From assembly GCF_016086655.4 (NCBI RefSeq), contig NC_052137.2:8556001-8620000 (forward strand): a DNA stretch of 64,000 nucleotides. The letters run 5' to 3'. This document shows, piece after piece, positions 46,406 to 56,999 of the stretch (positions within the stretch are counted from its first letter, which is position 1; each line of letters begins with the position of its first letter). The translations under genes and the position numbers were made by a program. The notes under the pieces are model-generated. The model saw only the letters and a program-made list of their open reading frames with translations, had not been told where the DNA came from and made no database searches. The DNA is from Lepeophtheirus salmonis (Eukaryota > Arthropoda > Copepoda > Siphonostomatoida > Caligidae).

Positions 46406-47479
46406 GAACCCCAACACTAAATACTTCATACATGTAAATGAATGGATCTTCCCTTTCTGGGAAATATGAAGATGAGTATTTCTTCTCTTCTTCTCACCCT
46501 CTGTCGTGTTTTTCCATATTTATAAGAAGATGAAGAAGGAAATTGCATATTTTTTCGTATAACATATAACAAAATAAGAATCATTCATGTCTCTTTCAAG
46601 AGGGGAAATAATGATACAACTAAATGTTGTATATATTGGTGTTGTGACTCTGCTCGAGTTCATTTTGTCGGGTCCGGTCTTAACTAATGCATGGAATACA
46701 GAGAGGACATTGGTACCCACTTTTGCAACACAATTTATGGGCATTCATTCAAGTTTAGTCTTTTAGAATAAAAAAAATGTAACTCTGAACAATTTTTTGT
46801 CAAATTTGGTATTTAAAAAATAAAGAAATAATTTTTGCCCAAAAAATTATTCATTTATCCGTGACATAATTTACTTGCACCTCCACTTGCAAATGCTGTT
46901 GGAATCCCACCTAACAAATTTTTGCTAAAAAAAATCTTAAATACAGGAAAATTAGGAAATTTGATTATTGAAATTTACACTAGAAGCACCCATGATAATA
47001 ATTTTATAAGAAAAGTCTTAGCTCAAATTTGTTTTTGTATTATAGGTAAAAAAGGGATTGGACTTAAAAAAAAACAACTAAGTTTACCGATTAGAAAAGG
47101 AAAAATAGTTGATGCGGGTACACTTTTCCTCTTTTTCAAATCTATTAAATGTCTCCATATATGTATATACCCAGTACATTGGTAGTTTATATTTTCTGGT
47201 ATTCTGGTAATGTAAAAAGAATAATTGTCTATCCCTGTTGGCTAGTGAATAATGTTAACAACCGTCGAGCCATGATTTTGAGATGAAGAAATTGCAACTT
47301 GTACAATTTGGTTATACAAGTTGCAACTTGTAGAGAGCTCGAAGATTAAATCCGCGCCCTCTTTGGGTCACACTGGAACCAAATGTCGTTGTCATATAAT
47401 ATATATTTATATATTTTTTTTGAAATCCTGCGTAATATACAGACAGAACACAATTCATTAAGTTAGTTACAATTGAAGA
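46406..47479. other. AT-rich spacer
   Basis: An 87-codon frame at 46922-47185 (HDNNFIRKVLAQICFCIIGK) lacks recognisable family features. 47280-47330 repeats the GTTGCAACTTGTACAA-type motif seen near 26460 and 29170. No gene supported. Confidence 0.4.
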
Positions 47480-48060
47480 AATATACTCGGAGTAGCCGGA
47501 AATTCAGTTCAGAGAGAAGGAGGAACGAAGAATCACCGTACTTATGTGTGCAATTAATAATGAAGGATAAATCAGCAATCGTAGCATCTGTCACACCACT
47601 GGGCTGACAATGCATTACATCCAGAAAACCAGGAAGATACTAGATGATTCGAAGAATCCTTGATTCCTTCGAGGTGGTGGAGATCACAAGAGGACTCCAA
47701 GAAGGTCAGGGACGCGGATTTCACAGAGAAGGTGCGTACCATCCTTGACAGGTCCCCGACGAGGACTCATTTGGAAACGAACTTGAAGTCAGTGACGGTT
47801 AGGGCATGTGTTAACGAGGATGTCAAATGTGTGTCTTACAAGATATAAACCGGACATATCTTGACCCCCACAGCACCTCCTTTCTAAATCCAATGAATTA
47901 TTTTGTCTGGGGACACCTTGAGGCACACAACTATGGCAACGCCATCAAAGAACACTTCGCATCTATGCCCAGGGACTTCGTCATCAAGGTCTGCTCCTAC
48001 TAGGCAATTATATCGAGTAAGCCTCAAGACACATGCCCTACAATGACTTTGTTTTTTATT
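47480..48060 (+). pseudogene. Tc1/mariner-like element, N- and C-termini joined by deletion
   Basis: 47660-47848 reads RRSQEDSKKV-type sequence as SQEDSKKVRDADFTEKV, then ILDRSPTRTHLETNLKSVTV and ACVNEDVKCVSYKI (the helix-turn-helix half). It passes straight to LNPMNYFVWGHLEAHNYGNA and IKEHFASMPRDFVIKVCSY (the end of the catalytic half). The DDE core is missing. Confidence 0.75.
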
Positions 48061-49208
48061 TGAAATAAAAATATTGGCACTTGATGCCTCTATGTAATTA
48101 CAAGTATGTTCAACTCGACTTCATCATCTCCCAAGATGATTCTTCACCACTCTTCATTCAATTCCCCAAGAAAACCCAGATTAGTACACATTACTCATTT
48201 TTTCTCATTAACTGTTAAATAAATGTGCATAATATTCAAATCCCGTCTTTTCAGCCACCTCCCCATGAGAGCATTGCATAGAGAAATAGCAATAATTCTA
48301 CTATGAAGAAGTATAATGAATAGGTGAATATCTCTACATAAATATTATTATCTGTTTTGCGAAAAAGAAGAACTTATTACTAAGAATTCCAAGTAAGTGG
48401 AGGATCAAAGAAATGTTATTTATAAATAATCAAAACATTATAATTGTCATCATTCATTCAAACGTTTTCAAATAATAACAATAAATACCTAATAAGAGAG
48501 GGAAGAATAAAAGAGTCCGCTGGGAATCAGTTTTAACTTCAAATAACCCACTCACAGATACATAGATACTTAACACAAACAAATCCTTCATTCAGCGCAG
48601 ACAAAAACAAAATTCAGTAGAATTCATGAAAATCAATCAAAGGGACATACTCTTCATATATATATATATATGGCTCGTTAACACAAAAGCAAGTTAGAAT
48701 GATTTTTCTCAAAACGTATATCCTTTAACGAATTATAGTCAATTTCTATCGACAAATGATTCTGTGTAAATTGTATATAAACTGTATAGTTACTTCACGA
48801 ATAAATAATCTATAATTCATAATCGCAATATATGTCATTTTTTGTATTAAAAAAATGACTGTATAAATAAGATATTGTAGGAATTGGGGTCGTTTCCTGA
48901 TTATTTGTTGTAAAATGGGTTGCTATATTTAAAAGATTGGGAACCCCTGATTTAGAATCATTTAAATCAATAAGGAAAATATCATAGAGCACAAACAAAA
49001 ACAGTCGCATAAGTATGAATATCTTCTCATGAGCAAATATTTGACATCCAGATAAAATATGTTACGCAGAACAACAGGGAATGGAGGCAATTCAATGTTT
49101 GAATTATCTTGCATCATTAATCTCTGTCTCTCTGATACTTGATAACGTATAAAGATTATCTCTCGAAAAGTTCCAATATATTTTAAAAATGAATTATATT
49201 TTTATATA
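48061..49208. other. AT-rich spacer with transposon ends
   Basis: TA run at about 48657-48672 followed by a GTCAACA-type MITE end (TGGCTCGTTAACACAAAAGC). A solo hAT-type right end (GATTGGGAACCCCTG) lies near 48934-48950. No gene. Confidence 0.5.
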
Positions 49209-49961
49209 CCGGGTGGTCCATTGCAATCTGAACACTAACTAATTCAACAATTAATGAAGGTTGAGTGATTGAAAATAATTCATATTTCGATATATTAAGG
49301 CATTAACAATAAATTAGAAAAAAAAATGGAGCTCTCCTGCTTACGTACAGGTCGAGAAAATGACAATTGAAGGTGAGCGACGAACTTCCATTCTCGCACT
49401 CTAGGGAGTTGGGCTTCTCCAGGACCACCATCTACGCGGTCAGTAAGTCCAAAACATTGGAAAGTAAGGAGGGCTCTGTTAAAAACGCCAAAGTAGACCC
49501 GGAGGAGAGAAAGAAAACATCACAGGCTAATCCCTTCAAATCCATGAGGACCCATGTAAGAAACCTCAGGGTTTTACACCAGACTGGTCAGAATGCTATC
49601 AAAAAAAGAGGGTGGAAAGGCCACTTTTGACACCAACAATGAAAGAAACCCATCTCTTCCATTGCAAGACTCTTTTAAATGAGTATTTTTTGACACTTTG
49701 GCTCCCTTCCAGCCCTGATGCCAAGCCCTGTCAAGGGGTTGGCATTCAGTGTCCGTAATCCAAACACTGCAGCCCTCAATGCCGCTACCAACCAGAAATG
49801 GGACCCCATGACAGAAGACTACATCCGCAGCCTCCTGGAAGACAATATTGCCACTACAGACGGCTACATTAATGATTAAGAGTGCACAGAAACACATCTG
49901 TTTATAGTATTAATTTTGTTGAACTTAAAAATTAGTTTTCATATTTTAATGGACCACTCCG
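49209..49961 (+). mobile_element. Tc1-like element (CCGGGTGGTCCATT family), complete ends, internally deleted
   Basis: 753 bp between TA duplications (49207-49208 and 49962-49963). Left end CCGGGTGGTCCATTGCAATC; right end TTTTAATGGACCACTCCG. 49367-49630 encodes the helix-turn-helix half (LGFSRTTIYAVSKSKTLESK, KVDPEERKKTSQANPFKSMR). Then, after a deletion, RNPNTAALNAATNQKWDPMT and EDYIRSLLEDNIATTDGYIN end the protein. Best reference copy for the family here. Confidence 0.85.
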
Positions 49962-50680
49962 TATTTACAATATAAAAACTAATATTTAAAATTATTCAAA
50001 TATATATGTAATTATTTTAAGGGATAGTGAAGTTCATTCCATACATATTTGTAGAAGGGTTTTTTCATCAGTGGGTATACTTTTCTCAAGACTGAGAACT
50101 CGTCGTTCAAGGGATACAAGTGTTGATTGTTTAAATTTTTTCATGGCCTATATCATATTTAATTAAGCTGTTAATCCATACTTAATATTTTCTATAAATA
50201 TATTTTGCAACACTTGACAGTAGAAAATTATATTTGTGTCTGTCTAAAAATATTATTTCCGTCACAATTATTGAGATTTGTTAAATAATAAAGGCTGATA
50301 CTTAAAACTTGCAGAAACACGGCCCTCTGTTCTGTTGGGAATGGGCCACCCCTTGCCTGCTAGGGGGGGTTCCTGTTTTGGAATCTTTTGTCCTTTTCGG
50401 AAAGGGGACTTATCTTGGTCTTTTCATCATTTTTGCTTGGTTCCCTAAACAGGGATCCCTTGTATACCATGTTCCCCATAGCCATTTCCTCTCTGCCTCC
50501 CTTTGTATATTTTGCTCTAGTACAAATATTTACATTTATATATGAAAATTAAACATTCGTTTAGCCCACGAAAACGGCTCTAACAATCACTGATCGATGT
50601 TTTCTTCAAACGATTGGTAAGTACCTTGTGAAATGTGCGGGTCACGTAAGGCAAAACTGTAATATGCCAATAGTCCCCCA
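49962..50680. other. Spacer with a GC-richer segment
   Basis: 50310-50520 is GC-richer (GGGCCACCCCTTGCCTGC) and may be the 3' end of the retroelement that follows on the minus strand. No protein pattern recognised there. Confidence 0.4.
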
Positions 50681-50689
50681 TCTCTACCG

Positions 50690-51310
50690 GCTCTTTCTTC
50701 TTGGGAGTGAAGGAGGTATTGCCACAAAGAAGCTCCGGGGGATCGCCGCAGCTAAGAGTATTTTATTATAACACTTGGTGATCACTGGGATACCGAGGGA
50801 TATAAACATACTTCCATCCATACCGAGAGGGTCCTTCCCTGCACCCGCAGATGGGAGACAGTTCTTCACCTCATCCTCAGTGATCGGTCCTTCCAGCTCG
50901 TACATAATAGCATTCATTACGTCAGGATGCCTGTTGTCAGCTTTCGACGTTACGGAAAAATTCTAGTCCCATCCCTCCAGAAATGCCTCAGGCATTTTAT
51001 TATTTTTGAGGTAGGATGCAATCTTTTCGTCTATCACGGCTGACATAGCTTTCCGAAAGTATTTTTTGAGTGAGTTGTCTATGGCCTTTTTTTTTTTTTA
51101 TTGCTCGACACATTTGTAGACTTTTGTTTCTTATATTTTTGATTTCCTTTCTTCTCTCTACTGTTCTCACTCGCAGATGTATCCTCTATCCTAGACACAT
51201 ATCTCGCTGCCAAGAGGCTCCTCGCCTTCATGAGAGGGTTTTAGAGGGCGGGATAGTCTTATTTTTAGCGAATACGAGGCAGTGTAGGTAAAAGTAGATT
51301 ACATACAGCG
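50690..51310 (-). pseudogene. Non-LTR retrotransposon, start of reverse transcriptase
   Basis: The minus strand reads VERRKEIKNIRNKSLQMCRA, AIDNSLKKYFRKAMSAVIDE and YLKNNKMPEAFLEGWD, then a stop, then ELEGPITEDEVKNCLPSAGA with GKDPLGMDGSMFISL. This is the linker and first RT block of R2/NeSL-like LINEs; the GKDPLGMDG motif corresponds to the usual G-x-x-PG-x-DG block. The A-run near 51088 changes the frame. The catalytic YxDD block lies beyond the break near 50690 and is absent. Confidence 0.7.
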
Positions 51311-51930
51311 TCAGCCCTTCTCTACTCTTTTGAAACAAATCGACACGCCTTAGGCTAATCGTTTCTTGACAACTGAGATTCATGTTCTTTAAGGAGCACT
51401 TTCTGGTGTGTTAGATAATGAAGGAGTTAATCAGTGCCTTCCTCTAATTGAGGTGCACCTAAATTGGCTGAATCAGAACATTGGAGTTTTTCTCAGATTC
51501 CTTAACCTTGTCTTAAACTTTTCCTGGCAATGTTGCACAGGCGACGGTAGCCAGCAGATCTTAAATCAAAGAGTCCAAATTAGCTCGTCTGGCTGCATCT
51601 TCTAGAGCAGTGAGTAACTCGGGTTCCCTTTGTGGGTTAATGCCGCTTGCCTCAGCCCTCATTCCAGCCGGAAGCAGACTCCTCCTGAGTTACAATATTA
51701 GCCATCAAGGCTTTTAAACTTTTAATTGTATCTGTCAGGTTCAGACTTTGCTCCATGATTTACTGCAGGACAGGTGATTTGGGAGTAGGGGTCGATTCGT
51801 CAGAAACCTCAGGCTCGGGCTGTTGCACCTCCTGAACAGGAGAATGTACCACGGCAGTCCCCTGAGGTGGGGCGCTGGAATTGGTTGTGCGTCAACGTAT
51901 GAACCATCTTGAACAAAAGACAAAACAATG
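51311..51930 (-). pseudogene. Probable N-terminal part of the same retroelement
   Basis: The minus strand reads APPQGTAVVHSPVQEVQQPE and SDESTPTPKSPVLQ, then LNLTDTIKSLKALMANIVTQ: proline/glutamate-rich sequence like the linker upstream of zinc fingers in R2-type elements. Multiple stops. Assignment follows from position next to the RT. Confidence 0.45.
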
Positions 51931-52079
51931 AGAAAATCCCAATGTATGTACTGTTTTACTTAATATATGTACACAGGCCTTTGCAGATAAATTGGGAATT
52001 TTTCAAATTGCTATATCTCTGCTCTAAATCTGAATTTGCACTCAAAATTCCTCGGTTGCAACTTGCTGAATTATTTCTT

Positions 52080-52505
52080 TGATATGTGACTTAGTTAAAA
52101 GAGAAGGGAAATCCCATAAGATTAGATCATTGCTGTACAAAGCTTTTAAACTATTTGAAACAGAGGGGGGCTTCAAAAGTCATTTTGCATGTTGATGAGA
52201 AAAAGTTTGTGGCGAACGCTGAAATCAATCGGCAAAATGTAAGTCATCGCCTGTGATACGACTGAAGTATAATCTGTTTTGAAGACCAAAAATTCGACCG
52301 GAGTCATGGTTTCTTGAGCTGCAGCCAGCGATGGTTCCATCATGTCACACCATTTCATCGAGGCTGGTCTTAAGATAAACACAGCTGGGTACATGAAGAT
52401 CATTAAGGACGTCTTGCCACACTGGATGGAGGAAAAGTTTTGGCCTGAACAATGTGGTACTTGTGCACCCCTCTTCCCCGTTCCATGCCTCCAAGGCAAC
52501 TTAAA
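52080..52505 (+). pseudogene. Tc1/mariner-like transposase middle fragment
   Basis: Reads KVILHVDEKKFVANAEINRQ (first catalytic Asp region), then after a shift TKNSTGVMVS and ASDGSIMSHHFIEAGLKINT, AGYMKIIKDVLPHWMEEKFW. It ends before the second catalytic Asp. Confidence 0.75.
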
Positions 52506-52689
52506 ATGATCACTTAATTGGAAACTTTATAGATTACCCGGGCATTTTATACGACGTTACCTATTACCTAACGGTAATAAGTAACATCGTATAAAAATAA
52601 TTTCATATAAAACCATTTCGTATAAATTTATGAGGAAGCGGGGCATAGACTTTATGAATTGTCTTTTTTATACCGAATGTTGGGGGTAG

Positions 52690-52975
52690 GTTCGGGTACT
52701 GGCGATACTTAAGTAAGTACTAAGAGCCACTTACAGTCCCCAATTGTATTCTGCATGTTGGGGTGGGGTTTCGGATACCACCGGGTCCTAAAACGGGATG
52801 CAGACCACCATCGATAGTTGAAGAAACCACTAAGAGTGACAACCCCCCAATTGTACCACGAATGTTAGTGCTTTCAGGCACTGCCAGATCCCAAAACAGC
52901 ATGCAACCCACCACTGATACTTGAAGAAACTACTAAGAGCCCTTCATAATCCCCCAATTGTATCCCGAACATATT
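52690..52975. repeat. Tandem repeat, 107-bp period, three units
   Basis: The anchor CAATTGTA occurs at 52741, 52848 and 52955, two steps of exactly 107 bp. Units contain GGGTCCTAAAACGGGATGCA or GATCCCAAAACAGCATGCA and TTGAAGAAACCACTAAGAG. Confidence 0.85.
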
Positions 52976-53060
52976 AAAGCAGATTATAATTTTAATCTAA
53001 TAAGAACCCAAAATCACCAGCATACATTCGAGGTAAAATGGGGGTAGGGGGGTCAAGTAG

Positions 53061-53185
53061 GGGTTGTGAGGGGGCTCTCAATTGTTTTTCAAGTAGGCAC
53101 AGTAAGCTGCATCCCGTTTTGGGACCTGGCGGTACCTGAAAACACCACCAAACACTCGAATACAATTTCGGGAGTTGTGAGTTTA
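53061..53185. repeat. Inverted copy of the 107-bp unit
   Basis: GCATCCCGTTTTGGGACCTG and flanks read as the reverse complement of the 107-bp unit upstream, making a large inverted repeat around about 53010. Confidence 0.75.
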
Positions 53186-53194
53186 TCATCCAAC

Positions 53195-53445
53195 CTATTC
53201 CTCCAAAAAGAAACGGAACAAAGCCCTGAAATCATATGGCAGTTAGCCAAATAAGTCAATCATACCAACCGCTATTCATATCGCATAATATCACTCTCAT
53301 ATTATTTATACACCATTTCTAAAATAACTTACATATTATTAAAATCTACATAGTATTTTATTCGATACTGTATTAGTACTGCGTACTTAGTAATATTTGA
53401 TTAAAAGAGACGTTATTATTATTATTTAGTTATTATATTACTTCA
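53195..53445 (+). repeat. Long dispersed repeat (AGCCAAATAAGTCAATCA family), partial
   Basis: Shares CAGTTAGCCAAATAAGTCAA and ATCTACATAGTATTTTATTC with 55545-56995 and 60310-60840. Confidence 0.7.
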
Positions 53446-53689
53446 ATGAAGAAATAGCCAAATTTCATACGCACATTGAATTCAAGCGAGTGCATCCAAA
53501 GGATCAATTTTACCTTCTTTAAGGTAAAATTAACTTTATTATTTTCTTAGCATGTCACATCTTTTTTTGACCTAGCCAAAATCAAAATTTGAAAAAAAGT
53601 TGAAAATAAACCGCCCTACTGTACATACACCTCAATATTTCAGAGACATTTTTGATTACATTATTGTAATAGGGTTGGTATTCCAATGT

Positions 53690-54480
53690 GAGATAAGTTA
53701 AGATGCACTATCCTACACCGGTCTGAGACCATAAATTTTTTTGTACTAATTTTTCAAACTAATTTGTTACAATAAAAAACTTGGTCTGGACCGATCTCAT
53801 AGAAAAATTCATTCTAGTTCAGTCCCAAAAAATTCGGTCTATACCGATTTTACAGATGAATTGTTTATAACATGACATCATATGTATTTTTAAATATAAT
53901 GATGTCATACAAAGTTTAAACAGAGATAGCTCGGATGAATTTTAATTCATGCTTATCTCTTGGAATACGGAATTCTGAATCCGAACATTTCTTGAGATGT
54001 GTGATCAAGTTAAAAGTAACTTCCTTTGATTCCCTCTAACTTTTCTTGGACATAACTCTTGGAGAACATGGAAGTACACTTCTTCCGGTCTTAATTTCAA
54101 ATTGTCATATGTTTTAGTTGTATGGTTAAAAATCCATATTGCAGTAGTACATAATTAAAATATCTTTATTCTATATTTCAAATCCAGAGCCTTTTATCTT
54201 AATCTAAAAGTGAATGGATCTTTTTATAGTTTCAACCCTTGAATATATCCATTGTTATATATGAATGTATAGATTTCCAGTTCACATCCAAGGAAGGGGT
54301 CGACTAGAAGTCGTAAGACCGAAAAAAATCGGTCCATATATTGAGACAGAAACAAAAAAATCAGTCCACAGTCTGAGATCGTGGTCTGGACCGAAAAATT
54401 GGTCCAAATTGGTCTAGAAAAAATAACTTAAGACCGAACCGAAAAAAATAATTCGGTGCTAGACAGAGCTCCAACACTAT
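53690..54480. mobile_element. Large AGTGTTG-family relative, copy 1
   Basis: Repeated GGTCTGGACCGA, CGGTCTGAGACC and AAATCGGTCCA motifs, ending CAGAGCTCCAACACT. The left terminus is missing. No coding capacity. Confidence 0.6.
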
Positions 54481-54653
54481 TAAGTACCCATCAATTATTG
54501 AGAAGAAAAATGATTTTCATGAACTAATTCTTATCAATAATAAGATATGTAGTAAGTAAATTTACCATAAAGGTGTATGACCTCATCAATAATTATATTA
54601 ATATAACGATCCCCAAGAGAGACCTCCCCGTTATATACGAGCATATACCTATT

Positions 54654-55216
54654 AGTGTTGGGGTTCGGTCCTGAATTCTTAGACCGGTCTGAGACCGATA
54701 TATTTTTGTTGGACCGAATTAGTTCGGTACAACAAAAAACCTCGGTCTGGACCAGTCTCATATAAAAATTCGGTCAAATGGAAAAGTTAGTTCTAGATCG
54801 GTCCAAAGGAAAAATTGGGTGCATTTCGGTCCCAAAAATCGGTCAACACCGATTTTACAGATAAATTGTTTATATCATGACATCATATGTTTTTTCAAGT
54901 ACAATGACTTAATACAAAATTTAAACAGAGATAACTCGGATTAATTTTGATCCCGTCATCTCATATATGTATACAGTTTATGTCCTAGAACTTATCGTGT
55001 ACAATTGAGATCTTTTTGAAAAAAATGAAGGACAGTTGATCTAGAAGAAAAAATTGGTTTCTCATAATAAATGAAACCGAAAAAAGTCGGTCCATAAAGT
55101 GAGAACGAATAAAACGGTCCACGGTCATGACCAAAAAATCGGTCCAAATCGGTATAGAAAAAATCAGTTAAGGCTGAACTGAAAAAATAATCGGAGCTGG
55201 ACCGTGTCTCAACACT
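54654..55216. mobile_element. Large AGTGTTG-family relative, copy 2 (both ends)
   Basis: 563 bp. Left end AGTGTTGGGGTTCGGTCC; right end, in reverse complement, AGTGTTGAGACACGGTCC. The interior is dominated by CGGTC/GACCG-type motifs. It is tandem with copy 1 and separated from it by about 170 bp. Confidence 0.7.
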
Positions 55217-55544
55217 AATGCCTACATACATCATCAATACTCACTAATTGAAAATAAGCAATGCATTATGACTCATTCAAAAAGGTACATATTAATATAT
55301 GTACATTCGATACTGCATAATAACAAAATGAATTGTGGGATACGTCACTTTCCTTAGGATATACATGTATATGTATGGGGTGCGTCAACATAAAAATGAT
55401 CTAGAACAAAAATGGAGGAATAAGACTTCTTTTCCTTTTTTTTTACTTCAATTTAGTGTTGGGTTTCAGTCTGGAAATCATAGAACGGTATGATTTTTGT
55501 TGAACCGAACTAATTCGGTCCTTTAAAAAAGTTCGGTATAGATC

Positions 55545-56995
55545 ACGTCGCTATCTTTATTGTATCACACAACATTCCATACAAATAGAAACCGAAAAAA
55601 GACCCGAAATCACCTGGTAGTTAGCCAAATAAGTCAATCACACCAATTGCTATTGATCTCTTTGGTAACCCTTGACTATCATTGTCGTACTAAAGGGTGA
55701 GGACTCAAAAATTGGATAATTTTAAAAGCCCTTTTCAATTCTACATATATTTATTTTGTGTCATTTGATGGCAAACTTTCAAAGCAAAAGTTGGTAATTC
55801 CACAGTTTTCTAAACTTTTTATTCAACATTTCCCCTTCATTCTGAATGATGGCTTCAATACGAGTACGAACAGAAGCACAGCTGCCCTTATTAATTACGA
55901 GGACAAGTTGTTTCACTACTCCGTCATCACAGCAATTAGGGAATCGACATTTGGATGAGATGTCTGGTTGGTTTTCCCCTCCAAAACGCAACAACCAGCG
56001 AAGTGCAGGGAGTTCATGTCGGGTGAGGACGAAGTCCAGAAGTATGCCGGCCCCAAGGGAGCCATGACCTCCCTCCAGAAATGCTAGGCTTCTTGGACGT
56101 CGTGCAGGACGGCGCACAGTCTTGGGTAAACACATAGTTGGTACCGTGCTCTTCAACCATGACAACATATGGTACCTGAGGACCTTGTAGTAGACGTCCA
56201 TGTTGACTTTCTCGTTGGCCTTGAAGAAGTAGAGAGGCATCTTGCTGCCGTCGGACGCCACGACGCCTATGACTATGGGTTGAGGAGGATGTTTGGTCCT
56301 GAAGCTTCTCTTGACCTGAGCTCTTGATTTAGCCAGAAAGCGATCCTTTCTCCTGTTCAGAACAGCATCCACTGTGAAGATCTTATTGTCGGAGACCGAC
56401 TTGTGCGCGGAGTAGATCGCACATCCTCGGCCGTTTTCCTTGTTCCTCTGACATTTTTAATTGCTCAAAAACAAAACAAATTTCAAATTGTAGCTTTTTA
56501 TATGCTCTTTCGAATGGCGTCAGATACAAAATTGTCATACTTTTAGAACTCAGGCTACACAGCCTCGAAGAAGATTCTAATTTTTGAGTCCTCACCCTGT
56601 ATGTCTCCATAATTTTTAAAATGAATAACCTATTTATAATATATTTAATAATATAAAAATCCTACATAGTATTTTATTGCATAATGTATCATAATATTTT
56701 ATGAAAAGCGTAGCTATACATTTGTATATATGATAGCCAAAATTTCTTCGCAGAAATAATAAGATGGCGGATATATATATATATATGTACACCTGCGAAA
56801 AGGGACCAACAAGAAATTGTAGTCCTGTTATTTTTGGAAAACGGAGCCTAAGACTATAACTTATTAGTTATTACTTCGTATAGTTATCACAGAGAATAAA
56901 TTATGAAAAAGCCAGGATGTATTAAGTCAGAGGAGGGAATCGACAGCTGACAAAATACATAGGATATTTTTGTGTTAGTGAGATAACGTCGTTAC
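55545..56995 (+). repeat. Long dispersed repeat interrupted by a Tc1-like element
   Basis: 55545-55692 and 56600-56995 align with 60310-60840 once the element 55693-56599 is removed. Shared blocks include TTAGCCAAATAAGTCAATCA, CTACATAGTATTTTATT and GGGAATCGACAGCTGACA. The same start motif recurs at about 56990-57070. Confidence 0.75.
55693..56599 (-). mobile_element. Tc1-like element with TA duplications and dead transposase
   Basis: 907 bp flanked by TA (55691-55692 and 56600-56601). Inverted ends AGGGTGAGGACTCAAAAATT. The minus strand encodes IFTVDAVLNRRKDRFLAKSR (first catalytic Asp), VVASDGSKMPLYFFKANEKV and VYYKVLRYHMLSWLKS; then in other frames NYVFTQDCAPSCTTSKK (Gly and His of the second catalytic motif changed) and SSPDMNSLHFA; then CASVRTRIEAIIQNEGE. 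The 197-codon ORF at 55779-56372 is a patchwork of frames, and the N-terminal DNA-binding half is missing. Confidence 0.85.
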
Positions 56996-56999
56996 TTTT

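Noticed and set aside
46922..47185. 87-codon ORF
   Set aside because: No recognisable motif, AT-driven composition, no splice or promoter context.
55779..56372. 197-codon ORF as an intact gene
   Set aside because: It is a mosaic of three frames of a Tc1-like transposase; the second and third catalytic motifs are readable only in other frames.
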